From Lampris incognitus (lineage: Eukaryota; Chordata; Actinopteri; Lampriformes; Lampridae): DNA of 64,000 nucleotides. Made by a program: the position numbers and the translations under genes. The notes under the pieces were generated by a model. The model did no database searches. It had not been told where the DNA came from and was given only the letters and a program-made list of their open reading frames with translations. Shown piece by piece: positions 52,101 to 58,616 of the stretch. The stretch's first letter is position 1; each line of letters begins with the position of its first letter. The stretch lies in assembly GCF_029633865.1 (NCBI RefSeq), contig NC_079219.1, positions 57,791,069 through 57,855,068 on the forward strand, written 5' to 3'.

Positions 52101-53765
52101 TTTAAGCAGATTTAAGGCTTTTAGGCGTTCAACAGCTGCCGTCACCAGGACAACCATGAATGCACTCGGCTGAAAGTCACCAGAACACGGTCACAAGTTA
52201 GACTGAAACACCTGCAAGACAGCAGTGGCGTTGCTGCAGTCAAACGCTGCAGCTCAGGCAAGCATGCTGGGGATTAGTTTAATCAGATTGTGGCTCATTT
52301 GTAAACAGCCTCTCAGAGCAAGTCAAGGACTCTGCTCTTTCATCGACTCCCAGGTTGGTCCTGCCCTCATTAGTTAACAGTTAACCCTTTACTGGTTTTA
52401 TTTGAGACCTTTTTGACGAGAGTTGATTGTTGTTATTGGACGAAAAAAAAAAGATATATCTCACACAATTAATCGGCTACTCGACTACTTCTTCATGACC
52501 ACTAAAACACAGCAGCCGTGAATGCCCTAGTACACGTGTGTCGTTACAGTTTTTCACCATGCGGGATGCTAGAGATTCCTCTGGTAGTGCTGACAGTTTG
52601 CCACTAATCCACAGGCCCGTTAGTATGACCCCTCAGATGGTACAACCAGCCCATACAGCTGGGCAGATGTTGGCGCAGATGTCCCGTCAGAATGGAGCTC
52701 CCCAAACAGCCACACCTTCCAGCACTGTTAGCCCCCTTCAGGGAGGGCCTGCAGGAGGTTGGCCTGGGGCCGCGGCAGGATCCAGACCAACTTTCAATAA
52801 CCAGGTGAGCTTAAACAGCAGGATCCGTGGTCTTATTTGAAGTATCTTATCCATCTGTCCTCACTGAAATGGCTCTCATATGAAACAGCTTTACGGTTTC
52901 CTAATTTTTCAAAAGACACTTAAAAAAAGCATACCTAACTTGCTGAAACAGTGAAACAGTTCTACTTTAGAACATATTGAAACATTCAAGAAATATTTAA
53001 AATACTTGTAGAATCACAGAATCATCACCCCCCCCCCCCCAACACACACACTTTTACCATCTCAGGTACATTCAGAAGTGTGCAAATTCCCCATAGATTA
53101 AAGCCAAATAGAAAGACTCCCTTAGGAATTCCTACCTCGAGCTCAGGGCAGGAAATGGTGTCCATCTTTCTATGCTGACCAGCAGGTGGCAACCCAGGCC
53201 GGGAAGACATTGTCTCCTCAATTTGCTGCCATGGGGGGATATGGAAGTGGCTCATCAAACTCCTTTGGCCAGATGCCCACAGGTGCTGCTCCCACCCCTA
53301 CCAGTGGGGGGGACTACCCACCCATCAATGCACGTGCCAACCTCAACACCAATGGTTATGGTAGGTTGCGTGTGTTTGTATGTATGTATGTATGTCTGTG
53401 TTTGGGGGTCATCCTGGCTCATCCCATCATTCCTTTGTCCTCAACTTCCAGATGGTTTACAGTCTGGGGCACAATTCCCCTCCCGGGCAGCAGAGGCAGT
53501 ATGGCCTCAGTGGCAAGGCCAGCAACACTCCCAGAATAACACAGAACAGCACCCCCATGCTCAAGGCAATCAACAGGACATGTTCCCAGTGAGTCTCCTC
53601 TCTTCTCCAGTCTCCTCTCCTCTCTCTCATATTCTTTGGGTAGTAACCCTGTGTCCCTCTCTCCTGTGCCTCTCACTTCAGGATGTGCTGTCTATGCTGG
53701 ACCAACCTGCCAATTTCAACAACGACGACTTTGAGATTCCCATGTACCCTTCATTCAATGAGTGA
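35627..53765 (+). CDS. arnt: Aryl hydrocarbon receptor nuclear translocator (HIF-1beta), 20 coding exons, complete
   Basis: Class II bHLH-PAS transcription factor, the nuclear partner of HIF-alpha, AHR and SIM proteins. Coding exons: 35627-35645, 36618-36711, 37009-37047, 37169-37219, 38076-38289, 38673-38886, 39595-39697, 39835-39900, 41835-41920, 42150-42226, 42371-42505, 42675-42749, 44440-44591, 45060-45185, 49187-49271, 50478-50665, 52615-52804, 53186-53360, 53452-53588, 53682-53765. All introns are GT-AG and phases join to 769 residues (human 789). Basic region [14 protein letters not shown] keeps H71, E75 and R79, the E-box contacts; HLH to ~125; PAS-A ~138-245; PAS-B with PAC ~338-441; Gln/Pro/Ser-rich activation region 442-769 ending [13 protein letters not shown]. 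No counterpart of the mammalian 15-residue alternative exon before the bHLH was found. An in-frame upstream ATG at 35609 would add six residues. Confidence 0.97.
35780..36138. repeat. 55-bp minisatellite at the start of arnt intron 1, ~6 copies
   Basis: The unit contains cctcggctagcttagcagcc, gagctagcagcggttgctcg and gcggtttaacgttag. Each unit includes an inverted repeat, ctcggct-agcttagc-agccgag. It is GC- and CpG-rich and lies ~130 bp after the first coding exon. Confidence 0.92.
36139..36617 (+). other. arnt intron 1, 3' part
   Basis: No further repeat family or gene is recognised. Confidence 0.4.
36618..36711 (+). CDS. arnt: arnt coding exon 2 (residues 7-38)
   Basis: Gly/Thr-rich N-terminus ending [10 protein letters not shown]. 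Acceptor ttaatag|ata, donor gctgc|gtaagt. Matches the poorly conserved N-terminal part of ARNT. Confidence 0.88.
37009..37047 (+). CDS. arnt: arnt coding exon 3 (residues 38-50)
   Basis: A 39-bp exon encoding [12 protein letters not shown], the acidic block of ARNT. Acceptor ctgacag|gcc, donor cttcag|gtactt. Confidence 0.92.
37169..37219 (+). CDS. arnt: arnt coding exon 4 (residues 51-67)
   Basis: Encodes [16 protein letters not shown]. Donor gctag|gtatga. Reading past the donor gives an open acidic stretch to 37245, but that extension would be out of phase with exon 5. Confidence 0.92.
37220..38075 (+). other. arnt intron 4
   Basis: No transposon is recognised. A pyrimidine-rich acceptor-like site (ctctctctcag at ~37772-37782) opens an 81-base reading stretch to a later stop, but lacks homology to ARNT and is treated as cryptic. 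Confidence 0.4.
38076..38289 (+). CDS. arnt: arnt coding exon 5 (bHLH domain, residues 68-138)
   Basis: The DNA-binding exon: [20 protein letters not shown], then [20 protein letters not shown] and the second helix. Acceptor gctccag|gga, donor gaccag|gtatta. Confidence 0.97.
38673..38886 (+). CDS. arnt: arnt coding exon 6 (PAS-A start)
   Basis: Encodes [20 protein letters not shown] through [12 protein letters not shown], the core of PAS-A. Acceptor gctatag|gag, donor aacacag|gtatga. Confidence 0.96.
39024..39405. mobile_element. MITE with ~80-bp TIRs in arnt intron 6
   Basis: The left arm (39024-39105) runs aacttagcacaaaaag-like through aataaatcttata. The right arm (39318-39405) is its near-complete reverse complement. 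Shared blocks: ttgttgtaacaatgcttctt and ggcaataaatctta. It is 382 bp with no coding capacity. Possible TA flanks would fit Tc1/mariner-type insertion. Confidence 0.75.
39595..39697 (+). CDS. arnt: arnt coding exon 7
   Basis: Encodes [20 protein letters not shown] and RRSFICRM. Acceptor ctacaag|gga (less usual AAG), donor aatgag|gttata. Both sites are weak, but phase and homology fix them. Confidence 0.94.
39835..39900 (+). CDS. arnt: arnt coding exon 8
   Basis: Encodes [20 protein letters not shown] of PAS-A. Acceptor ctgcag|gtgt, donor aaacaa|gtgagt. Confidence 0.95.
40342..41595 (+). pseudogene. Penelope-like retroelement: RT end, GIY-YIG endonuclease and terminus
   Basis: Frames across 40342-41310 show reverse-transcriptase motifs ([30 protein letters not shown]). 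They then show a stretch typical of Penelope-like elements ([20 protein letters not shown]) and a GIY-YIG-type endonuclease start ([17 protein letters not shown]). Frameshifts and stops break it. The terminus at 41480-41595 (ataagggtggggatacctgc, tcagttgagactgaagaagt, aacgttgtgtccagatgaac) is the source of the arms near 12.6, 16.5, 46.8, 47.4 and 47.9 kb. It sits in arnt intron 8, sense strand, 5'-truncated. Confidence 0.85.
41835..41920 (+). CDS. arnt: arnt coding exon 9
   Basis: Encodes [20 protein letters not shown], the conserved end of PAS-A. Acceptor tctcag|gat, donor cacag|gtaaat. Confidence 0.95.
42150..42226 (+). CDS. arnt: arnt coding exon 10
   Basis: Encodes an acidic linker and [10 protein letters not shown]. 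Acceptor atattag|gag, donor ctacag|gtatga. Confidence 0.94.
42371..42505 (+). CDS. arnt: arnt coding exon 11 (PAS-B start)
   Basis: Encodes [20 protein letters not shown] and GYQPQ, the opening of PAS-B. Acceptor gtttag|gta, donor cacag|gtaagc. Confidence 0.96.
42675..42749 (+). CDS. arnt: arnt coding exon 12 (PAS-B)
   Basis: Encodes [20 protein letters not shown] and DSFQQ. Acceptor ttacag|gag, donor aacag|gtgtgt. Phase 0 at both ends. Confidence 0.95.
42855..44410 (+). pseudogene. L2-clade LINE fragment (RT to 3' end), split by a SINE
   Basis: 42890-43337 carries [13 protein letters not shown] and YADDSQLY reverse-transcriptase motifs. After the SINE, 43746-44212 continues with the L2-type C-terminal region ([45 protein letters not shown]). 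The 3' end has a (GT)n run (44219-44249), then tgctatataaataaaatttg, typical of L2 tails. It is 5'-truncated and disabled, in arnt intron 12 on the sense strand. Confidence 0.87.
43352..43731 (+). repeat. tRNA-like SINE family S3 within the L2 LINE
   Basis: Starts gtccgcggtggtgtagcggt with tRNA-like boxes and ends in A/T-rich sequence. The target duplication aaatca(g/a)actgtg is present at 43338-43351 and 43732-43745 with one difference. Confidence 0.87.
44440..44591 (+). CDS. arnt: arnt coding exon 13 (PAS-B/PAC)
   Basis: Encodes [20 protein letters not shown] through [12 protein letters not shown], finishing the PAC region. Acceptor tcacag|gta, donor gtcaa|gtgagt. Confidence 0.96.
45060..45185 (+). 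CDS. arnt: arnt coding exon 14
   Basis: Ser/Pro-rich exon after PAS-B, ending SPGQVAT. Acceptor gggcag|tag, donor accag|gtgaga. Confidence 0.9.
45650..46690 (-). pseudogene. Tc1-like transposase pseudogene
   Basis: Minus-strand pieces. 46689-46492 has a helix-turn-helix start ([20 protein letters not shown]). 46381-46010 has [13 protein letters not shown] and [15 protein letters not shown]. After a frame change, [18 protein letters not shown] and the C-terminus run to ~45650. The catalytic-region motifs (SDET, DND, DLNPIE) are recognisable but frameshifts and stops make it inactive. Confidence 0.88.
46738..46980 (-). mobile_element. Penelope-like terminal arm (reverse) inside the Tc1
   Basis: Reads gttgaatcagttcatctgta, caacgtttattgacagatac, ctaagtgacatcttcagtcc and tgactgcagctatccccacc, the reverse complement of the 41.5-kb terminus. 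A matching forward arm lies at 47210-48025. Confidence 0.75.
47070..47200 (+). repeat. Non-LTR/SINE 3'-tail fragment
   Basis: Ends gtcgctttggataaaagcgt, cggctaagtgactgtaatgt and short taatgtaa repeats, a familiar fish retroposon 3' end. It sits between the two Penelope arms. Confidence 0.5.
47205..48025 (+). mobile_element. Penelope-like terminal arm (forward), split by an S2 SINE
   Basis: 47205-47490 reaches gatgtcacttagttg; after the SINE the arm continues at ~47930 (ttagttgagtgatgaaatgt, aacgtgtccagatgaactga) and ends ctggattattgagcat. Together with the reverse arm it forms an inverted pair. Confidence 0.75.
47491..47918 (+). repeat. tRNA-like SINE family S2 within the Penelope arm
   Basis: Head gggggcatccaggtagcgta with A box and B box agttcgaatccctg, and the usual body. 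Flanked by similar direct repeats (tgtcacttagttg and tgtcttttagttg). Confidence 0.85.
48040..48622. repeat. 28-bp minisatellite (tatacccataaaccagaccg ttactttt), ~21 copies
   Basis: Units differ by acccct/acccat, gaccgtt/gaccctt/gaccgct and one T in the T run. It starts ~15-35 bp after the Penelope terminus. Confidence 0.95.
49135..49181. repeat. (GT)n microsatellite directly at the arnt exon 15 acceptor
   Basis: A 47-bp GT run followed only by ttgtag before the exon. Confidence 0.95.
49187..49271 (+). CDS. arnt: arnt coding exon 15
   Basis: Encodes [20 protein letters not shown], matching the Gln run of ARNT. The acceptor ttgtag|gca is directly preceded by a (GT)n tract (49135-49181). Confidence 0.93.
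49513..49902 (-). repeat. tRNA-like SINE family S2, reverse copy
   Basis: Minus-strand head gggggtgtcctggtagcgtg with B box cggttcgaatccccg, body and the tcggaagagtgggg end. It lies in arnt intron 15. Confidence 0.85.
49903..50477 (+). other. arnt intron 15, 3' part
   Basis: No recognised feature. The stretch 50335-50400 (tcggaattgagaatcgttga, gaatcgagaagcggaatcag) looks like a degenerate repeat end. Confidence 0.35.
50478..50665 (+). CDS. arnt: arnt coding exon 16
   Basis: Encodes [20 protein letters not shown] and a Pro/Ser-rich stretch to NGPY. Acceptor cctcag|atg, donor tacag|gtaaat. Confidence 0.93.
50694..52510. mobile_element. hAT-like element remnant hosting an RTE-like fragment
   Basis: The left end aggggtctcacagaatagtcgactatc and right end attaatcggctactcgactacttcttcatg look like weak inverted termini with tagtcgac/actcgact motifs. 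The middle is interrupted by the RTE-like piece. The boundary call is tentative. Confidence 0.4.
51195..51935 (+). pseudogene. RTE-like non-LTR retrotransposon 3' coding fragment
   Basis: Two frames joined by a frameshift near 51400. The first has [13 protein letters not shown]. The second has [20 protein letters not shown], then [11 protein letters not shown] and [12 protein letters not shown]. This series (KYLGS, RPAMLYG, RNE-IR, RWFGHV) is the usual C-terminal part of RTE-type reverse transcriptases. The short direct repeat atcctcaatcagaaa at its two ends (51196 and 51892) is a likely target duplication. In arnt intron 16. Confidence 0.85.
52615..52804 (+). CDS. arnt: arnt coding exon 17
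   Basis: Encodes [20 protein letters not shown] and a Gly/Pro-rich part. An alternative in-frame acceptor (gacag at 52592-52596) would add six residues. Confidence 0.88.
53186..53360 (+). CDS. arnt: arnt coding exon 18
   Basis: Encodes [20 protein letters not shown] onward. The acceptor is a tandem cagcag|gtg, so one Gln may be optional. Donor ttatg|gtaggt. Confidence 0.92.
53452..53588 (+). CDS. arnt: arnt coding exon 19
   Basis: Encodes [20 protein letters not shown], matching the conserved VWPQWQGQQ of ARNT. Acceptor ttccag|atg, donor ttccca|gtgagt. Confidence 0.95.
53682..53765 (+). CDS. arnt: arnt coding exon 20 and stop
   Basis: Encodes [20 protein letters not shown] and MYPSFNE, the acidic transactivation end, then TGA. 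Acceptor cttcag|gat. Confidence 0.95.
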   Translation, partial: DVLSMLDQPANFNNDDFEIPMYPSFNE

Positions 53766-54467
53766 CCCCAGCCTTCTGTGCCCTTTTGCCCTTCTTGTCT
53801 TCCTTACTCTCACTCAAGCTTTCTCACATTTAGCTCTCTGGCTCCTCTTTTGTCTTGCCATTGCTGACCCTGAGAGTAGCACTCTTCCCCCTTGCCAAGC
53901 ATGGCTTAGATTGCACTGCTGCAAGCCAGTTAAGAATGGAGGGACTGACTTCACCACAGAGAACCAGGGGAGGACGGTCAGGAACTGCTACAGAGAAAAA
54001 CGGGGGTGGGGGGGATTTTTCCGACGGTCTCCAGGCCATTGTGAGAGAATTCCTCTGCTAGCACTGCCCAAAGCTCTACAACTCACGATGTTGTACATAT
54101 GTGATATACTGTATATACAGTAAGTGCACAATCACACCAGTAGAACAGTATGGATAGACCGCACCAGAGCACCCTCTTATGCACTCTGGCTTCCAACATA
54201 CAGAGACACACACAAAGGCCTTTTGATCATAAAACCCTCATATATTATGATTTCTCAGGCATATATTTATATACAAAGCTGTATCATATTATTGATCCCT
54301 ATATCTTATAAATGCTTCTCTCCAATCATCCATCTTTAACTCTCAGGAAATCACAAGGATATAGCTTTGGTCATTTTACATTCTCGACACAAACCACATC
54401 TCTCTGTGCTGGGCTCGCCGTCTCAGCCATGCGGCGTGCGGCTGCATGTCGGAGCGCACTCGCATGG

Positions 54468-54507
<40 letters not shown>

Positions 54508-55727
54508 CTGCTTCCACGCTGCAGATTTGACACCGATGAACACTTGTGTGTTCAGGCCACCGCTGACCTACGCTGTTTTAGGGGCCGTGTAGAATTTGTG
54601 TTAGCTGAATAGCCTCGTTTAACAAGCGAGAAAGAGCAAATCGATGGACGCGTATGTGCCCCCCGTTGTAATGTGTATGTTTTGCGTACACCGAAAACCC
54701 GCCGCCATCCGTATTTGCAGTGGATGCATACGGCTTAATTTAAACTTGAACTCAGATCCTGGGTTGATTCCCTCCTTCCTCTGTTACCCTGGGTGTACTC
54801 CCAGCACATGCTTCCTCCTCTTACTTATAAAGTAGGGGCTTTTTTTTATATATATATATATATACTCGGGAGTCAAACTATCTGTTTTTCCTCTTTTTTT
54901 TATACGTGAAAGGTGGAAGAAGAAATCCAGCAATACTAAACAAGCAGGAATGATGTACTCTAAAAGCCATTCTGTATCGTCGTCCTCGGTGTGCGTTTTG
55001 TTCTTTCTCTCCGTCGTTGCTATTTGAAAGTGAAGAGACGTCGTAGTAATGTCGACTTGACATGTTTCCCATTACTCTTTGTTGTTGTTTCGGGGCTTTG
55101 GGTCTGGGTTGACCTCTTCCATCACCCTCTGCCGACCTCTTCGTCGGCCTCTGTTGATCGGCGTAAGGTAATAATGGTGCAATCAGGGTTGTTTCAGGAT
55201 ACAAACGGAATAATAAGTATAGAGCCGTAACCATGTTTTCCTCGACCAGAGAACCTTTTTTTTTTTTTGCGTTTGAAATTCGTCGTTTGTGAGGTACGCA
55301 CGTTTGGACTGTGACTGAATCGCTGCCAACAAACCCCGACCAGACGCCCCCCCCCCCCCGCCTCGCCCGAGAGGCGGCGTGACAGCACTACGCAGCGGTG
55401 CTGTTTCACATGACACATTATGCAAGTTCAAGTCCAGGATATTTAATTCTGAAGTGTGTTCTGGTTTTGATCGGCCCCCTTGTCTCACAGCGTCTGTGTG
55501 TGTGTGTGTGTGAGCCCATACCGTGTCAGTAGTCTCCCGTCTTTCCTTCTGAAGAGGGCGGTGTCGTCTTGTTATTGTTTAAACCCTCTTCGGTTGCTCA
55601 GTATCCAGGTTTTTACAAGGATGTGAACTGCAGTTTGTATCACATAGAAACACAAATATATAAATATACTGTATATGTATGTGAAATGTTACACCAGAGA
55701 GAAGAACTGTTTGGTTTTTGTATTAAA
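53766..55727 (+). other. arnt: arnt 3' UTR
   Basis: Follows the arnt stop. It is AT-rich with a (CA)n run (54472-54504), a (TA)n run and no supported gene. The stretch 55600-55727 (gtatatgtatgtgaaatgtt, then ttttgtattaaattgttat) reads like a conserved vertebrate 3' UTR end, with ATTAAA at 55722-55727 as the probable polyadenylation signal. Confidence 0.55.
55722..55727 (+). terminator. arnt: Probable arnt polyadenylation signal (ATTAAA)
   Basis: ATTAAA followed by T/GT-rich sequence 20-60 bases downstream. Confidence 0.5.
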
Positions 55728-55954
55728 TTGTTATATTGTCACATCCGTGAGTCGGAGGTCTTCTTTGCTGGTTTGGTTTGTCTTTTTGTGTAGCTCTTCT
55801 CAAGAATTCGTGTTACCAAGGTTACAGCGTGGCGTTCCTACGGAGCCCCTGAAGGGACACGAGCAACATTTTGGTTTTTTTCCCCCGAATTTCACGTGCG
55901 CACCTGAACCTGAAACCTTGCTCGTGTCCCGTTAGGGCAGGGGCGGGCAACTTT

Positions 55955-56353
55955 TCCTCACCCTTTTTCTGCCCAGTTGTATCCGGCCGATCACCCCCCT
56001 CTTCCGAGCCGTCCCGGTCTCTGCTCCGCCCCCTCTGCCGATCCGGGGAGGGCTGCGGACTACCACATGCCTCCTCCCATACATGCGGAGTCACCAGCCG
56101 CTTCTTTTCACCTGACAGTGAGGAGTTTCACCCGGGGGACGTAGCTATACTCCCCGAACTGGCGCCCCCGACCGACCAGAGGAGGCGCTAGTGTAGCAAC
56201 CAGGACACATACCCACATCCGGCTTCCCACCCGCCAACACGGCCAATTGTGTCTGTAGGGACGCCCGACCAAGCCGGAGGTAACCCGGGGATTCGAACCG
56301 GCGGTCCCCGCGTTGGTAGACAACGGCATAGACCGCTACACTGCCCGGACCCC
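55955..56353 (-). repeat. tRNA-like SINE family S2, reverse copy inside a hAT-like repeat
   Basis: Minus-strand head gggggtccgggcagtgtagc, B box cggttcgaatccccg and the full body. The flanks gggcgggcaactttt and gatgggcaacttt repeat the same target, and the sequence on both sides resembles a degenerate hAT (aggggcgggcaactt). Confidence 0.8.
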
Positions 56354-56550
56354 CAGGGGATGGGCAACTTTGATGATGGAGAGGGAGGGCCACAAAAGTC
56401 TTATCCTCGCTACCAGAGGGCCGGATTGTGACCGTGCACTTCACCGGTGGGCTGCTGCCGGGGCTCCGCAAGTCCAGGCAGGCAGGACTGCTCTAAACCT
56501 CAGGCCATTTCATGTGTTGATTAGTGGCAGAAACGTGCCAAATCCATTTT

Positions 56551-56935
56551 GAAGTGGCGCAGTGGTTCACGCAGTCGGACGGCGCGGTTGTCAGCACGGT
56601 CACCTCACAGCGAGAAGGCCCTGGGTTCGAGCCCCGGGGTAGTCCAACCTTGGGGGTCGTCCTCTGTGTGGAGTTTGCATGTTCTCCCCGTGTCTGTGTG
56701 GGTTTCCTCCAGGGGCTCCGGTTTCCTCCCCCAGTCCAAAGACATGTAGGTCAGGTGGATCAGCCGTACTGAACTGTCCCTAGGGGTGTGTGTGTGTCCT
56801 GTGTGATGGCCTGGCGGCCTGTCCAGGGTGTCTCCCCGCCTGCCGCCCAGTGACTGCTGGGATAGGCTCCAGCATCCCCATGACCCTGAGAGCAGGATAA
56901 GCGGCTCGGATAATGGGTGGATGGATGGGTGGAAA
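56551..56935 (+). repeat. tRNA-like SINE family S1, near-complete copy
   Basis: Head agtggcgcagtggttcacgc, B box gggttcgagccccgg, the gtccaaagacatgtaggtca block and tail ggataagcggctcggataat with GGATGGATGG repeats. Confidence 0.82.
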
Positions 56936-57240
56936 CTGGATAAAAGCAACTTGGCTGCACGCACACATCCACGAGCGAGTCCCGCCTGTTTCTCGTTACA
57001 TCGCTCCCCATTCATTTCCTTCCTTTGCCACAGTTTTATGTTCCTAACTGGCAAGGAAACCGAAGTCAGCTCTGCTGTGATTGGCTTGTATCCGTTTCCT
57101 TTTACCGAATCTGAGTTGCTGAAGACACCGAGATCCGTGGCTATCTCCCCAGGATCAGTTTCCTCCTCCCTCCTGCCCTCCTGCCCTCCTCTCTTTCGCA
57201 GCCTCGGGATGAAAACAGATGGAGTGAACGCCAGCAGTGG
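56936..57240. other. arnt-ctxnd2 spacer, unassigned
   Basis: No recognised gene or repeat family. Confidence 0.35.
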
Positions 57241-57248
57241 GTCTAAGA

Positions 57249-57492
57249 CAGTGTTTCTCAACCCAGTCCTCAAGGACCCCCTATCCTGCAGATTTTCACT
57301 GTAACCCTGCATAGGTAGCCCTGCTTGTACTTACTCGACCAATCATCTTGCAGCACTTCATTATGCAAGGTGTGCGACGTCTGACATAATTCATTGCTGA
57401 TTGGTTGAATAACTACAAACAGGTACCCATGCAGGGTTGCAAAGAAAACCCGCAGGATAGGGGGTCCTTGAGGACTGGGTTGAGAAACACTG
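57249..57492. mobile_element. hAT MITE with long TIRs and 8-bp target duplication
   Basis: The left terminus cagtgtttctcaacccagtc and right terminus gactgggttgagaaacactg are perfect inverted repeats, extending to tcaaggaccccctatcctgc. Flanks gtctaaga (57241-57248) and gcctaaga (57493-57500) match at 7 of 8 positions, the hAT duplication length. 244 bp. Confidence 0.9.
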
Positions 57493-57570
57493 GCCTAAGA
57501 CAGCTCTCAGCCGAGCTCCGTCTGGGTTGCATTGTGATCGCCATGTACCCCCCCCACCCGCCTCCCGCTG

Positions 57571-57609
57571 CCAATCACTCCCTCCTGCACAGCGGGAGGG
57601 AGTGATTGG
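57571..57609. other. Perfect 15-bp-stem hairpin with inverted CCAAT boxes
   Basis: ccaatcactccctcc (57571-57585) and its exact complement (57595-57609) flank a 9-nt loop. CCAAT and ATTGG lie at the outer ends. Confidence 0.85.
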
Positions 57610-58430
57610 GGCATCGGTGGTGTTTTTCCCCTTGTCAGTAGTGGCATCTGAGTGCAAGCAATCTTGCATCTTTTTGCTCAGGATCAGTTTCCAACCCCTC
57701 TCAAGTGGATTACCACAAAGGCGTCATATCCTCTTTCCGTTCCGCATCTCTGTTGCAGCATTTCACCGATTTGCTTGCGCGCGGGTGCGTTTTTTCCCGC
57801 CGTATCCGTGCACAGCCACGCGACCGAGGGGGTTCTGCCTCACTTGCTGATTGGCAACAGTTGCAAGCGTGTGAACGAGCAGATTGACCTGTGCAGGGGT
57901 CGGGGAGACGACCTCGTCCAGAGAGGACTCCCACTTTGATGCCTTCTTAAAGATGGGGCAATTTCGCGTTTCCTGGTGTGGAAGAGAAAACACTGAGAGA
58001 CGCCAACCTCCCGAGGAGGGCAGAGCCGTGCCTGGGGGTTCTAATCTCGGGAACGGCCTGGTCGTCACCAAACTCCCCCTTTTAACTATTCATGGGGGAC
58101 ACGGGTGCCAAATGTGGCCGTGCGTGTCCACGACGCGTCCCATCTCGACGCGATGGGACCGGCTGGTTGGGGGAGGAGGGCAGAAGGTGTGTGAAGGGGG
58201 TGAGAAAATGAGAGCCAGAGAGACGCGACGAGAAACGGCCTGTTAAGTTTGGAGGAAAGGAGGAAAGTTGGGAGAGTCTGACCTCGGAGCTCCGATTTCT
58301 GGCCGCAGAGGCAAACTTGATCCCCGGGGAGTCCACCCAGTTATGAGGACACGTTAGATGCCTAAGTTTGGGAGTGCTTATTGAGACAACAAAACAAGCG
58401 AGGGACTCTGGAGCGGGTGGAATCTAAAGC
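57610..58430 (+). promoter_or_regulatory. ctxnd2: Upstream region of ctxnd2
   Basis: No repeat is recognised in most of this 0.8 kb. It is moderately GC-rich and precedes the coding exon; a promoter or 5' non-coding exon is expected here but no element can be pinned down. Confidence 0.3.
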
Positions 58431-58616
58431 ATGGACCCACCGGTTCTCCCCGTTGCCAGGTTGGACGTGGATGTGGACCTGGGTTTCGCCCTCTTCTTCT
58501 TCTTCCTCCTCTGCTTCTTCTTGCTGGTGACCATAGTGCGCTGTGCACAGATGGTGCTGGACCCGTACAGCGCCATCTCCGTCACTACGTACCAGGAGGA
58601 GCAAATGGAAGAGTAA
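58431..58616 (+). CDS. ctxnd2: Cortexin-domain-containing small membrane protein
   Basis: A 61-residue single-exon protein. The ATG is fixed by an in-frame TAA six bases upstream. Residues ~11-20 (LDVDVDLGFA) lead into one hydrophobic span (~18-37, rich in Phe/Leu), followed by VRCAQMVLDPYSAI and an acidic end EEQMEE. The RCA-x(4)-DPYSAI block straight after a single span is the cortexin-family signature; the 55-60-residue size and acidic end fit the CTXND1/CTXND2 subgroup rather than the longer CTXN1-3. Human CTXND2 lies near ARNT on 1q21, which favours ctxnd2, but ctxnd1 is not excluded. Likely topology is short N-terminus outside, C-terminus cytosolic. Function is unknown. Confidence 0.85.
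   Translation: MDPPVLPVARLDVDVDLGFALFFFFLLCFFLLVTIVRCAQMVLDPYSAISVTTYQEEQMEE

Noticed and set aside
53830-54530. Small ORFs after the arnt stop
   Set aside because: They lie in the 3' UTR and show no conserved motif.
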